From contig JBBQPM010000010.1 in NCBI GenBank assembly GCA_038217425.1, forward strand, positions 1-64,000: 64,000 bases of DNA. The letters run 5' to 3'. The position numbers and the translations under genes are program-made. Below are positions 54,061 to 62,991 of this stretch, piece after piece. The stretch's first letter is position 1; each line of letters opens with the position of its first letter. The DNA is from JAIEPT01 sp038217425. GTDB taxonomy: Bacteria; Planctomycetota; Planctomycetia; Gemmatales; Gemmataceae. The notes beneath the pieces are model-generated. The model was not told where the DNA came from, searched no databases, and saw only the letters and a program-made list of their open reading frames with translations.

Positions 54061-55689
54061 TTACCACAGCTCGCGTCCCGCTTTCCGGTTTCGGCGGACT
54101 TTTTCCGCGGTCGCGCGTTCGATGCCGGTCCACCACTTCTTCCAGGCGAAGGCGTGCTCGCCTTGCAAATAGCTGCGCAGCACGCGCAGGCGATCCGTGC
54201 GCGTGATCTCTCGGCGGCGCAGGAAGCTGGCGCTGAGCCGGGCCAAGTTCAGCATGCGCCGCTTCTTGGTCGGGTAGTCCAGCCGCACGCCGACGAGATC
54301 GATCAGCGCGAGGCGATCGTCTGCGAACAAAATGTTGTTCGCCTTGAGATCGCGATGCGAGTAGCCGCAGGCGTGCAGGCGGGCCACGAGTCGGCCAAGC
54401 ATGCGCAAGGTTTGACGAAGTTTCGTCGGCTGCGTCTGCAGCACGTCGAGCGCCGCGTGCAAGTTGACGGCGTTCTCGACTTTCTCCGCGAGGAGATACC
54501 CTTGCCCCGGCATGCCCAGAATGTGCCGCTGGAGCATGAGCCAGGGACGAGGAGTCGGGATGCCGCGTTCGAACAGCCCGTGTCCATGAATCCACGACAG
54601 GAGTGCCGCGGAGGGGCGAACGGCATTGGCCAGGGCTTGACCAACGTGCCGCAGCGGGAAACGCTTGAACACGAATGCTTTCGCGGTCCCGTTCACGGTG
54701 AGCGTCAGTTCCACGACCAGGGCGGACGTGGTCTGTTTCAAAATCTTGGCGTCGGGCCGGCGCAAGACGGATTCCGGATCGGTGAGAAATTCGCGTTCGC
54801 TGGCGGGGTCCAGAGCCGCGAGTGCAAAACCTGAAACGGACCCGCGCCCGATGCGGCGGTAGTAGCGGTTCGACTTGCAGCAACGTTCGTCGCGATCTTG
54901 CCAGAACGACAGGGCATAGTCGTGCGCGTCGTCGCTTACCGCGTGTACGAACGCTCGACCGGGATGCGTCGCCCGGTAGCGCTCGGGCCAATCAATCTCC
55001 CCGCGCGTCCGGGCGTACGCTTTCAGGAAGCGCAAACGATCGCTGCGCGTCCCCTTGTCGTTGAACCAGAGATGGAACATGCCGAGATTCTGCCGGCTCT
55101 GCGCGGACGGCAGCGGTTGGCCAAGCGAGGCGGCATCGAGATCGAGCAGGAAGAGTTCAAGCGAATCGGGTTGGCCGCGCAAGAGGAGGTTGCCCGCATG
55201 GAAATCGCCGTGACGAATGCCGGCGTGATGGATGTCCGCAACGAAGCGACCGAGGGCACACGCCAAGATCTGCCGCCAGCGCGTCTGTTCGCACGGGCGG
55301 AGCGTCGGCAAGACGCCGGTCAGCCAATGATGCAGCGGCGTGACGTCGGCGAGCGCCTCGGTCACCAGGACGCTCTCGCTTCCCGAGGCTTTTCCCCAGG
55401 CGACGGGCCGAACGGTAGCGATGCCTCGGCGCGCGACTTCCAGAATCTTCGCGAACTCCGTGCGCGCCTTGGTCGGACGGATTTGTTGGCGAAACCATGT
55501 GAGGCCATCGGGGATGCGGTGCCGTTTGAGGTAATATTCCCGATCCGCGAGACGAATGCGGTAAACGATGCGGTGCGGCCCCTGCTTCACGATGTGTGCC
55601 GATGCCAAATCGAGAGTCTGCAAGAACGGCAACAGCGCGTCCGCTCCCGCTGCAACATGCCAATGGTGTACCTGCAGCGGTTCGGGCAT
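54061..55689 (-). CDS. tandem WaaP/Kdo-kinase-like protein
   Basis: A 542-residue protein with two kinase-like domains of the lipopolysaccharide core heptose kinase (WaaP) type. The first has HGDFHAGNLLL near residue 160 followed by DLDAA; the second has HRDLKANNILF near residue 444 followed by DLVGV. Both keep a catalytic-loop Asp and a downstream Asp. Neither has a signal peptide. The substrate in a planctomycete, which makes LPS, could be lipid A core sugar or a protein. It begins three bases after the dgkA stop, so both are co-transcribed and concern lipid or envelope phosphorylation. Confidence 0.82.
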   Translation of the reverse strand: MPEPLQVHHWHVAAGADALLPFLQTLDLASAHIVKQGPHRIVYRIRLADREYYLKRHRIPDGLTWFRQQIRPTKARTEFAKILEVARRGIATVRPVAWGKASGSESVLVTEALADVTPLHHWLTGVLPTLRPCEQTRWRQILACALGRFVADIHHAGIRHGDFHAGNLLLRGQPDSLELFLLDLDAASLGQPLPSAQSRQNLGMFHLWFNDKGTRSDRLRFLKAYARTRGEIDWPERYRATHPGRAFVHAVSDDAHDYALSFWQDRDERCCKSNRYYRRIGRGSVSGFALAALDPASEREFLTDPESVLRRPDAKILKQTTSALVVELTLTVNGTAKAFVFKRFPLRHVGQALANAVRPSAALLSWIHGHGLFERGIPTPRPWLMLQRHILGMPGQGYLLAEKVENAVNLHAALDVLQTQPTKLRQTLRMLGRLVARLHACGYSHRDLKANNILFADDRLALIDLVGVRLDYPTKKRRMLNLARLSASFLRRREITRTDRLRVLRSYLQGEHAFAWKKWWTGIERATAEKVRRNRKAGRELW

Positions 55690-55692
55690 GGG

Positions 55693-56109
55693 TCACTGGT
55701 GCGTCATGAGTTCGTAGAAGCGCACGCCGAAAATCAGGCACCCCACGCACAGGGCGATCACGCTCATGAGCAGGACGGCGCCGGCGGAGATGTCCAGCGC
55801 CTTCCACGCACGTTCGCGCTGATCGGGATCGAGCCCGCGGAAGAGCGTTTCGAGCGCGCTGTTAAACAACTCCGCGGTAAACACGCCGCCGATGCTGAGC
55901 AGAATGAGGCACCACTGCTCCAGCGAACACCCGAGCACCCCCGCGGCCATGAGGGCCATGGCGGCGAAGAAAAAATGAACCGAGAAACTGCTCTGGCCGC
56001 GAATGCCATACTTCCAGCCGCGCAGGGCGTACGCGAACTTCTTGCTCCAGTACCGTTGCTGGGCAGGCGTGGGGAGATCGGTTTCGTCGCTGTGCATCGT
56101 CGAGTTCAT
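55693..56109 (-). CDS. dgkA: diacylglycerol/undecaprenol kinase (DgkA family)
   Basis: A 138-residue small membrane kinase. WKYGIRGQSSFSVHFFFAAMA, ELFNSALETLFRGLDPDQRE (catalytic glutamates) and KALDISAGAVLL are DgkA-family motifs, and there are three membrane helices. It phosphorylates diacylglycerol or undecaprenol with ATP in the inner membrane. The frame extends to 56301, but the upstream part is not typical; ATG 56109 fits best, although ATG 56097 is also possible and no strong site is seen for either. Confidence 0.85.
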   Translation of the reverse strand: MNSTMHSDETDLPTPAQQRYWSKKFAYALRGWKYGIRGQSSFSVHFFFAAMALMAAGVLGCSLEQWCLILLSIGGVFTAELFNSALETLFRGLDPDQRERAWKALDISAGAVLLMSVIALCVGCLIFGVRFYELMTHQ

Positions 56110-56282
56110 GGCCAAACCGTAGGAATGATCGCAAATGTACCAAACCAGGCCAACGAGGTCGAGATCAGCCTGGCGATTGGCAAAGCCGAACGTCGGAGAT
56201 TGCCTGCGCTGACGAAGACGTTTGCCCGATCGGTGGTTATAACAATTTGCAACTTCCCCGCAACGTACCCAGGAGACTCTCC

Positions 56283-57059
56283 ATGATCCGCACGTTAACA
56301 CTCGTGTCGTTTTTCGGCTTCGCCCTTTCCCTCCAGGCCGAGCCCGTGACGAAGGAGATCAAGCTTTTCAACGGCAAGGATCTCACCAACTTTTACACCT
56401 ACCTCAAGGGTATGGGCAAGAACAACGACCCCAAGAAGGTCTTCACCGTGCAGGACGGCATGATTCGCGTCTCGGGCGAGATCTGGGGCTGCTTTACGAC
56501 CGAGAAGGAGTACGAAAACTATCACCTCGTCACCGAGTTCAAGTGGGGCGAAAAGACGTTCGCCCCGCGCGATAAGGCGACGCGCGATTCGGGCATCCTG
56601 CTGCACTGCGTGGGCGAAGACGGCGCCGCCGGCGGGTCGTGGATGGAATCGGTCGAGTGCCAAATCATCGAAGGGGGCACCGGCGACTTCATCCTCGTCA
56701 AGGGCAAAGGACCCGGCGTCAAGCTCACGGCACGGGCTGAGATGATCGGCAAGCAATGGTACTACAACCCGAAGGCCGAGCCCAAGGAGTTCACCGGCGG
56801 ACGCATCAACTGGTATGGCCGCGACCCGATGTGGAAGGACGTGCTCGGTTTCCGCGGCGCCCAGGACGTCGAGAAGGCGGTGGGCGAATGGAACACGCTC
56901 GAATGCATCTGCGCCGGCGGCAAAGTGACCAACATCCTCAACGGCAAAGTCGTCAACGAGGGGACGAACTCGAGCCACACGAAGGGGAAGATTCTGTTTC
57001 AATCGGAGGGGGCGGAGTTGTTCTTCCGGCGCATCGATTTGAAGCCGTTGACGAAGTAG
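56283..57059 (+). CDS. secreted DUF1080 (3-keto-disaccharide hydrolase-like) protein
   Basis: A 258-residue protein with a signal peptide (residues 1-18). KLFNGKDLTNFYTYL, IRVSGEIWGCFTTEKEYENYHL, DSGILLHCVGEDG and VECQIIEGGTGDF follow the DUF1080 pattern (a concanavalin-like fold; some members hydrolyse 3-keto glycosides). It is expanded in planctomycetes. ATG 56283 with aggag seven bases before it is chosen over an upstream frame to 56247. It stands divergent from dgkA. Confidence 0.87.
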   Translation: MIRTLTLVSFFGFALSLQAEPVTKEIKLFNGKDLTNFYTYLKGMGKNNDPKKVFTVQDGMIRVSGEIWGCFTTEKEYENYHLVTEFKWGEKTFAPRDKATRDSGILLHCVGEDGAAGGSWMESVECQIIEGGTGDFILVKGKGPGVKLTARAEMIGKQWYYNPKAEPKEFTGGRINWYGRDPMWKDVLGFRGAQDVEKAVGEWNTLECICAGGKVTNILNGKVVNEGTNSSHTKGKILFQSEGAELFFRRIDLKPLTK

Positions 57060-57069
57060 AGTCGCGACG

Positions 57070-57507
57070 ATGCATGTCGAGACGCTCGAACTTGTGGGCG
57101 AGTCAGTCCGTTATCGATGCGGCGATGTGACTCTTTGGGAGTTGCCGTTATCAGCGATTCGCGTGATCGGCGAGATGACCAACCAAAACGGACCGTACTT
57201 TGACGATTACTTCTACTGTTTCGCCACCGATCCAAATCGTTGGTACGAAGCGTCGTTCTATGCGGAGGGCCGGGTTCGATTCTTGGAATCGCTGGAGGAT
57301 CGTTGGGGTTGTAAGTTTGTGATGAGGTTGTTTGGTTCGACCGACTTCGAGAGCAACGTGCTTTGGCCTCCGCAGCTTTCGAGTAAGCCGATGTTTGAAT
57401 TCGCGCCGGTCGAGCCGACAACGTGGATTGGCCGACTGTTTGGCTCCTGGCGAAACACCCAAACGTTTTCGGAGGAAGTTCTCGCGATGCTACGAGATAA
57501 GAGTTAG
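57070..57507 (+). CDS. hypothetical protein of low GC content
   Basis: A 145-residue protein beginning MHVETLELVGESVRYRCGDV. Strand-rich N-terminal half, no membrane helix, and no motif that I recognise. It has two conspicuous aromatic segments (GPYFDDYFYCFATDP and NRWYEASFY). Base and codon use are clearly poorer in GC than in neighbouring genes. It lies 10 bases after the DUF1080 gene and convergent with the dead hicBA remnant, so it may be a later insertion. Confidence 0.6.
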   Translation: MHVETLELVGESVRYRCGDVTLWELPLSAIRVIGEMTNQNGPYFDDYFYCFATDPNRWYEASFYAEGRVRFLESLEDRWGCKFVMRLFGSTDFESNVLWPPQLSSKPMFEFAPVEPTTWIGRLFGSWRNTQTFSEEVLAMLRDKS

Positions 57508-57517
57508 GAATCACCAA

Positions 57518-57562
57518 ATCGGCCAGTAGTCGGCTCATGTGATTGCAGGAGACGGGTTTCAT
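57518..57562 (-). pseudogene. remnant of hicA toxin gene
   Basis: On the minus strand the hicB stop overlaps an ATG (ATGA). The new frame starts MKPVSCNHMSRLLADL, which matches the conserved HicA start MKPVS...RLL over about 13 residues and then leaves the family. The double-stranded-RNA-binding core and catalytic histidine are missing, so no toxin can be made. Confidence 0.65.
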
Positions 57563-57801
57563 TCCGTCCCTGCCGCTTGAATTTGTACGGCATGATCGTG
57601 CGCCGAACTGAGCCAGCCTTCCGCCGCTTCGCGTAGGTTGGCGCGTACCTCTTAGAGCGTCTCGCCCTGGGTGTAGCAACCGGGCAACGCCGGGATTTCT
57701 GCCGAGAATCCGCCCGTTTCGGGTTCGGGATGAAGCACTGCGGTGAGATTCACCGCGAGTTGCAGAACGATCGGCCGAACTGCCGTCGAAGTCTCAGCCA
57801 T
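57559..57801 (-). pseudogene. HicB antitoxin gene with internal stop
   Basis: Translation from ATG 57801 gives a HicB-like N-terminal domain (HPEPETGGFSAEIPALPGC, TQGETL) that stops at TAA (57652-57654). Reading through, the same frame continues EVRANLREAAEGWLSSAHDH to TGA 57559-57561. HicB proteins normally have GETLEE at this place, so a single G-to-T change of GAA to TAA explains the break. The C-terminal DNA-binding part common in HicB is absent. With the hicA remnant this is an inactivated toxin-antitoxin pair. The 57508-57841 stretch holds nothing else that I recognise. Confidence 0.75.
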
Positions 57802-57841
57802 TGAAAACCTCACGTTTCCGTTGTTACGCTACGAAGAACAC

Positions 57842-60800
57842 CTATGCATCTTCCAGCTCCGCTGGAAACTGATTCACCAGATCCACGAATTTCACGCTCA
57901 CCTTCGGCACCTGGAACAGGTTCTCCGCCAGGCTCATCAGCGCCGTCTTCGACGCGCGGACGCGGTCCAGCTCCTCCTCGAGCCGCAGAATCCAGCACGG
58001 CACGTCCAAACCGACGCCGCTCGGCGTGTCCGCGAACGGCTCGAGCTCCTTCTCCAGCGCACACGTCTCTTCGCGTTCCATCCACTCGGGCGCCTCTTCG
58101 ATCGCCGGTTCGACCAACGCGCACAGTCGATCGAGCACCATCGGCTGCACGAAGCGCTCTTCGAGCCGATCGCGGATCGTCGCTAACTTCATGCTGAACT
58201 TCTTCTGCAATTCGTCCAGTTCCTCGAGATACTCCTTGGCCGGGCCCTGCGTCACCGTCTCCGCCTGGATGCGCCACAACGCCGCGGCTTCGCCGAACAA
58301 TCGGGCGAGCACCTCGTGTACCATGTTGAGCGGCTTCAAATCCCAGCCGAAGCGGTCGTAATTCGCCTTCAGCTTGAGAAACTCCAGGAGCTGGTACAAA
58401 TTCTCGCCGTAGTCGGCCTGGGTCGTCACCAGGCGATAATCCTGATAGTGGTTATAATTATCGACAATCACCTGCAAGACAAACTGTAAGTAATTCTCTG
58501 CGTCGCCGGCGTCGATCTTGCTGCCCAACTCCTCGACGAGCTTGATCGGCTTCATCGGGTCGGCTTCCTGCTTGAGGTACTCGAGGTAGGCGCCGACGCC
58601 CTGGTGGACGATGCCGCGGAGGTTCTCCAGGTGCATGAAACGCGGTGTGAAGAGGTCGTTGCCGTAGCGCTTGATGAACTTGACGAGCAGATTCCAGTCC
58701 TTCTCGCTGGGGACGTTCTCGAATAGCGACACATGCAGGGTCTTGCTGTGCTCGAACCAGACTTCGATGAACGGCTTGGTCAGCGATTCGAGCCGAACCA
58801 CGAGTTCCTTGGCCGGGATGTTGTCGCGCTTCGCTGCCTCGGTCAGCGACTCGACCACGGCGTACGACGCGAGATGGAAGAGATGATCGAACTCGGTGAT
58901 TCGGTGGCCGACGAGATTTTGGCTCGCCTCCATGTGCCGGGCGAGTTGCAGCAGGTCGAGCGTCTCTTTGAGCAACCCTTGGCGCGGCAGATTGCTGACA
59001 AGTCCGCGCAGGATCGTCTGGGCGAGGCTCGCGCGCAGAATCAAGCGCGGCTGCCCGCCTCGTTCGAGCGGGGTGTACAGCAACGGCTCTTTGCGGAAGA
59101 GTTCGATGAAATCGGTCAAGGCTTGACGCGCTTCGTCGGGGGCCTGCTTCATGAGGCAGCGCTCGAGTCGGCGGATCGCGGGATCCCACGCGGGCCAATC
59201 GTCGCCGCTCTCGGGGAAGTAGCCGTCGAAAGCCCCTCGTAACGCGCCAACCGCGAGCATCTGGTCGAGCGTCGTCATGATGATCGAATTGAGGAGCCGT
59301 TCTTTGATGAGTCGGCGTTCGTCGTACTCGACCATCGATTCGTACGAGCCGGAAGCCTTGGGGACTTCGTGGGCGTAGACGTCGTCGAGCAGCTTGAGCA
59401 GATCGCGGGTGTTATTCACCGCCTGGTCGAGCCAGCGCAGGAGCGCCTGTTGCCCGCGTTCGCGTTCGTCCCCCTTGGCGGCGCGGAGCACGCGGGTGGC
59501 AATGTTCCAGAGCCGGGCGAGCGTCGAGTGAAAGCGGAGCCGAAGCTCGAGCCGTTCCGCTTCGGGTCGCAAGTCCGAATCGGCCTGCGGCATGAAGTCC
59601 ATGACTTCGCCTTCGACGTCGTCGTCGGTCGAATCTTCGTAGGTAACGTCGTCGTACGCGGCGCCGAACAAGCCCTTATCGTCCTCTTCATCATCGTCAT
59701 CGTCGTCGTCGCCGTCCTCATCGTCTTCGCCCGTGTCGCCGAGCCCGGCGACGTCGAGCACGGGGACGGCCCACTGGTCCTCGGCATTGACTTCGAGGAA
59801 GTCGAAAAATTTGCCGAGGAGATCGCAGTTGCCGGGGACGATCTCTTCGGAATCGCGAGGCGGGCACAGGCCGAGGATCCAGCGCATGGCCATGGTGTGG
59901 AAGGAATGATCGCCGTCCTCGAGCGGAACTTCGTCGGCCTGGCCGACCCAGGTGATGAGGAGCGAGAGGGCGGAGCGGAAATCGCTTTTTTGCAGGAGGG
60001 CGTCGACGACGAGAGCAAAAGCCTTGGGAGTGGTGAAGCGATCGAGGTGTCCGCGCCAGAAGCCGAGGTCGGCCATGGCGGCGCCGCCTTGATGCCATTG
60101 CGAGAGCGCTTGCGCGACGTGTTCCGCGGACTTCGCCGCCTCGCTGCCGTTGACGGCCGGGATATCGCTGACGGTGGTGGTAGCGAAGAGATCCCACCAG
60201 CCGGCGAGATTGCGGAGATTTTTGGAGAGATCCTTGTCGGGCCGATTGTCGCCGCGGGCGGCGCCCTCGCTCATGAGCTTGGCGTAGAAGTTGAAGATGC
60301 AATCCATCGCGTAGGTGAGATCCTCGACTCGCGTGTCGGCGATGCTGTCCTCCATGGCCTGGAAGCGCGGGAATTGCCCCTGGAAGCCGAGGATGTTCCA
60401 GGGATCGACGAAGGCGCCGCAATGGATGCCGCGTTTGAGCAGATCCTCGACGATGGCGAGATGTTGGCCCGACTTCTCGAGTTCGCCTTTCTTGGCAAGC
60501 ATGCCGCCGGTCGTTAGGTGGATGTGCAGTTCGGTGAGCATGCGGACGGAGGCGACGGGGATGTCGGAGGTATAGCGCCGGCTGGCCGCGGGATAGCCGA
60601 GTTCCGCGAACAGGAGCGCAAGATGGCGGCGCTGCATGTAGAGGGCGCGGCGCTGGCCGAGGAACAAATTCAGATATTGGCGGACGGCGCCGAACGCCTG
60701 GCGGGTCGTCTTCTTCTCCTTGCGGAGTCGATTGCCGTGCGGCGAGTCCATGGCCTGCAGCAGCGATTCGTAGAATTGTTCGCGGTAGCGGGCGATGCGC

Positions 60801-61744
60801 TGGATGAGATTGCTGAGCGTGACGCTCGAATCGTGCGTATGCGGACTGGAACCGCTCACGCCCGACGCCATGAGCATCGTCCCCGCGAGGACGGCGGCGG
60901 CTTCATCGAGAAGCTCCTCGCGCGGCAAATCCTGGACGACTTCAAGTCGCTTGAGCAAGCCGTCGAGGATGACCGAGCGCACCACGAATCGGCGAAACCG
61001 CGCCTGGTTGTCGAGGGCGTGCGGATCCCATTCGCCGAAGGTGTAGTTGGAGCGTTTGTCGGCAGGGTGTGCGAAGTCGTAGCCGCGCGGGTCGAGGGCG
61101 AGTTCGTCCATAAGCTGTGGATCGAACGAGGCCTCGCGGAGGATTGCGGGATCGGTCTTTTCGAGCAATGCGAGGGCGCGAGTGACGATTTCTTCGTATC
61201 GGCCGAAGGCGACGCCGGCGCCGCGGATGTAGAGCGGCACAGGCCGGCAACGTTCGTGGTCGTAGAGTTCGCCCTTCTGCCGACCTTCGAGCACCGCGAC
61301 GGGGCGATGGCCGACGAAATCGTTCAGCGACCGCAGGGCGCCGGCGACGATGCGTTCGCTCTCGTCCCAGGGATTTCGTTGGGAGAGCGTCGCTTCGAGC
61401 ACGCGTACCAGGAAGAAAGACTGATGCAGGTCTGCGTCCGTGAGATGGCACAGCAGATCCTGATGATGCTTGCGATACGCGGGGAGCACGTGATCGAACA
61501 CGAGAGCCAGGACGCTCTTGGCCTGGGTGATTTCTTTGAAGGCGGCTTTGCCGGAACTCGAGAGGGTGAAAAGGGCCTGTTCCAGTGCCTGGCGCACGTC
61601 GATCCAGGGCGCAGCGGCGCCTTGCCGCGCGTAGTGGGCGTAGAGGTCGTTGAAATTTTTCTGGAAGCGCGGATCGGAGCGTCCTTCGGAGAAATTGAGA
61701 TAGCCGGCCAGGCTTTCGAGAATGGCGGAATCGAACATCGACAT
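57842..61744 (-). CDS. 1300-residue protein of unknown function with acidic linker
   Basis: A large, soluble, mainly helical protein without signal peptide or membrane helix. An aspartate/glutamate run (DDEDGDDDDDDDEEDD, residues about 672-690, continuing acidic to about 715) divides it into two halves. No catalytic or nucleotide-binding motif is visible. Charged helices with regular hydrophobic spacing suggest a scaffold or repeat protein. It is a single gene between the hicBA remnant and a pyrB inverted repeat, with ATG at 61744 (or 61738). I do not recognise a family. Confidence 0.7.
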   Translation of the reverse strand: MSMFDSAILESLAGYLNFSEGRSDPRFQKNFNDLYAHYARQGAAAPWIDVRQALEQALFTLSSSGKAAFKEITQAKSVLALVFDHVLPAYRKHHQDLLCHLTDADLHQSFFLVRVLEATLSQRNPWDESERIVAGALRSLNDFVGHRPVAVLEGRQKGELYDHERCRPVPLYIRGAGVAFGRYEEIVTRALALLEKTDPAILREASFDPQLMDELALDPRGYDFAHPADKRSNYTFGEWDPHALDNQARFRRFVVRSVILDGLLKRLEVVQDLPREELLDEAAAVLAGTMLMASGVSGSSPHTHDSSVTLSNLIQRIARYREQFYESLLQAMDSPHGNRLRKEKKTTRQAFGAVRQYLNLFLGQRRALYMQRRHLALLFAELGYPAASRRYTSDIPVASVRMLTELHIHLTTGGMLAKKGELEKSGQHLAIVEDLLKRGIHCGAFVDPWNILGFQGQFPRFQAMEDSIADTRVEDLTYAMDCIFNFYAKLMSEGAARGDNRPDKDLSKNLRNLAGWWDLFATTTVSDIPAVNGSEAAKSAEHVAQALSQWHQGGAAMADLGFWRGHLDRFTTPKAFALVVDALLQKSDFRSALSLLITWVGQADEVPLEDGDHSFHTMAMRWILGLCPPRDSEEIVPGNCDLLGKFFDFLEVNAEDQWAVPVLDVAGLGDTGEDDEDGDDDDDDDEEDDKGLFGAAYDDVTYEDSTDDDVEGEVMDFMPQADSDLRPEAERLELRLRFHSTLARLWNIATRVLRAAKGDERERGQQALLRWLDQAVNNTRDLLKLLDDVYAHEVPKASGSYESMVEYDERRLIKERLLNSIIMTTLDQMLAVGALRGAFDGYFPESGDDWPAWDPAIRRLERCLMKQAPDEARQALTDFIELFRKEPLLYTPLERGGQPRLILRASLAQTILRGLVSNLPRQGLLKETLDLLQLARHMEASQNLVGHRITEFDHLFHLASYAVVESLTEAAKRDNIPAKELVVRLESLTKPFIEVWFEHSKTLHVSLFENVPSEKDWNLLVKFIKRYGNDLFTPRFMHLENLRGIVHQGVGAYLEYLKQEADPMKPIKLVEELGSKIDAGDAENYLQFVLQVIVDNYNHYQDYRLVTTQADYGENLYQLLEFLKLKANYDRFGWDLKPLNMVHEVLARLFGEAAALWRIQAETVTQGPAKEYLEELDELQKKFSMKLATIRDRLEERFVQPMVLDRLCALVEPAIEEAPEWMEREETCALEKELEPFADTPSGVGLDVPCWILRLEEELDRVRASKTALMSLAENLFQVPKVSVKFVDLVNQFPAELEDA

Positions 61745-61854
61745 ACCCCAACCGCGTACGAGAGGTCTAACGGAGTATTTTAGGGGGTCGGGGAGCGGAA
61801 TGAAAGGCGAAGGCGCTGGAGTCGCGGTAATGATTGAGGGCGGACGCTTGCATT

Positions 61855-61929
61855 GGTTTAGCCGCCGCGTCCTCGCGGCGCGGACAAAATCTCACGGGAG
61901 GCGGTCCGTGAGGACGCGGCGGCTAAACC
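61855..61929. repeat. family C long inverted repeat (copy 2), overlaps pyrB stop
   Basis: Arms 61855-61878 and 61906-61929 pair at 23 of 24 positions (ggtttagccgccgcgtcc... ). The right arm overlaps the 3' end of pyrB, whose stop codon is at 61923. Loop of 27 bases. Related to the copy at 6429. Confidence 0.9.
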
Positions 61930-62861
61930 TGACACAGCAGCGACAGCACGCTCATGCGCACCGCGAGGCCGTTGGTCACTTGCTCCAAGATCACCGAGTG
62001 CGGCCCGTCCGCGACCTCCGGCGTGATCTCGACGCCACGGTTGATCGGGCCGGGCGCAAGCAAGAGCAGATCCGACTTCGCCTTGCGCAGGCGTTCGCCG
62101 GTCATGCCGAAGAGCCTCGCATATTCGGGAATCGACGGGAACAGGCCGCTGCGCTGGCGTTCGAACTGGATGCGCAGCATGTTGATGACGTCGCAGCGCG
62201 GCAAGATGTCGTCCAGTCGATGCGACACTTCGACGCCGAGGTCGCCGATTCGGCTCGGCACCAGCGTCGGCGGGCCGCACACGATGACTTTGGCGCCGAG
62301 CTTCGTCAGACAATGAATGTTGCTTCGGGCCACGCGCGAATGGGCGATGTCGCCGACCAGGCCGACCGTCAGCCCCTCGATGCTGGCTCGATGTTGGCGA
62401 ATCGTGAACGCGTCGAGCAGGCCCTGCGTCGGATGTTCGTGCGCTCCGTCGCCGGCGTTGATGATGCTTGCCGAGACCCGCTGCGAAAGCAAGTGCGGCG
62501 CCCCGCTCGAGGCGTGCCTCACCACGATGACGTCGATGCCCATCGCCTCAATGTTCTTGGCGGTGTCGATGAACGTCTCGCCCTTGCTCGTGCTTGAGCC
62601 GGCGGAAGAAAAGTCGAGCACGTCGGCGGACAATCGGCGCGCGGCAAGGCCGAAACTGGTGCGCGTGCGCGTCGAGGGTTCGAAGAAAAGGTTGACGACG
62701 ACCTTGCCCGCGAGGTCGCTGCGCTTGGTCCGAGGCGGTTGGCTCAACGGCAGGAAGAACGCGGCCCGGTCGAGGATGGTCGTGATTTCTTGACGGGAAA
62801 GATCTTCGAGGCCGAGCAGATGTCGGCGCTTCCAGTCGACGGCAGGGAGGGGGACGTCCAT
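61923..62861 (-). CDS. pyrB: aspartate carbamoyltransferase catalytic subunit
   Basis: A 312-residue ATCase of normal length. It condenses aspartate with carbamoyl phosphate in pyrimidine synthesis. The carbamoyl-phosphate site is FEPSTRTRTSF; HPTQGLLDAFT and the aspartate-binding region (DVINMLRIQFERQ, LLLAPGPINRG) are present. No pyrI or pyrC is adjacent. Its last codons and TAG stop fall inside a family C inverted repeat, whose sequence gttTAGcc supplies the stop. It lies downstream of groL and its terminator. Confidence 0.95.
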   Translation of the reverse strand: MDVPLPAVDWKRRHLLGLEDLSRQEITTILDRAAFFLPLSQPPRTKRSDLAGKVVVNLFFEPSTRTRTSFGLAARRLSADVLDFSSAGSSTSKGETFIDTAKNIEAMGIDVIVVRHASSGAPHLLSQRVSASIINAGDGAHEHPTQGLLDAFTIRQHRASIEGLTVGLVGDIAHSRVARSNIHCLTKLGAKVIVCGPPTLVPSRIGDLGVEVSHRLDDILPRCDVINMLRIQFERQRSGLFPSIPEYARLFGMTGERLRKAKSDLLLLAPGPINRGVEITPEVADGPHSVILEQVTNGLAVRMSVLSLLCQV

Positions 62862-62884
62862 GAAGGAAGTGTATCGAAGCGCGT

Positions 62885-62911
62885 AAAAAAAGCCCGGCGT
62901 CTGCGCCGGGC
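62885..62911 (-). terminator. intrinsic terminator after groL
   Basis: An 8-bp stem (62892-62899 gcccggcg with 62904-62911), four-base loop, then seven T residues on the minus strand (62885-62891). It is 81 bases after the groL stop and beyond a family A element. Confidence 0.88.
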
Positions 62912-62921
62912 GGGATTTGTA

Positions 62922-62986
62922 TTTCCGAGCCGGAAGCGTGAGCGACGATCCATGCAGAATCGTCGCTCACGCTTCCGGCTCAGAAA
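62922..62986. repeat. family A long inverted repeat (copy 3)
   Basis: Arms 62922-62949 and 62959-62986 pair at 27 of 28 positions, with a 9-base loop. The core is the same as at 22673. It starts five bases after the groL stop on the minus strand and precedes a separate conventional terminator. Confidence 0.95.
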
Positions 62987-62991
62987 ATCAC

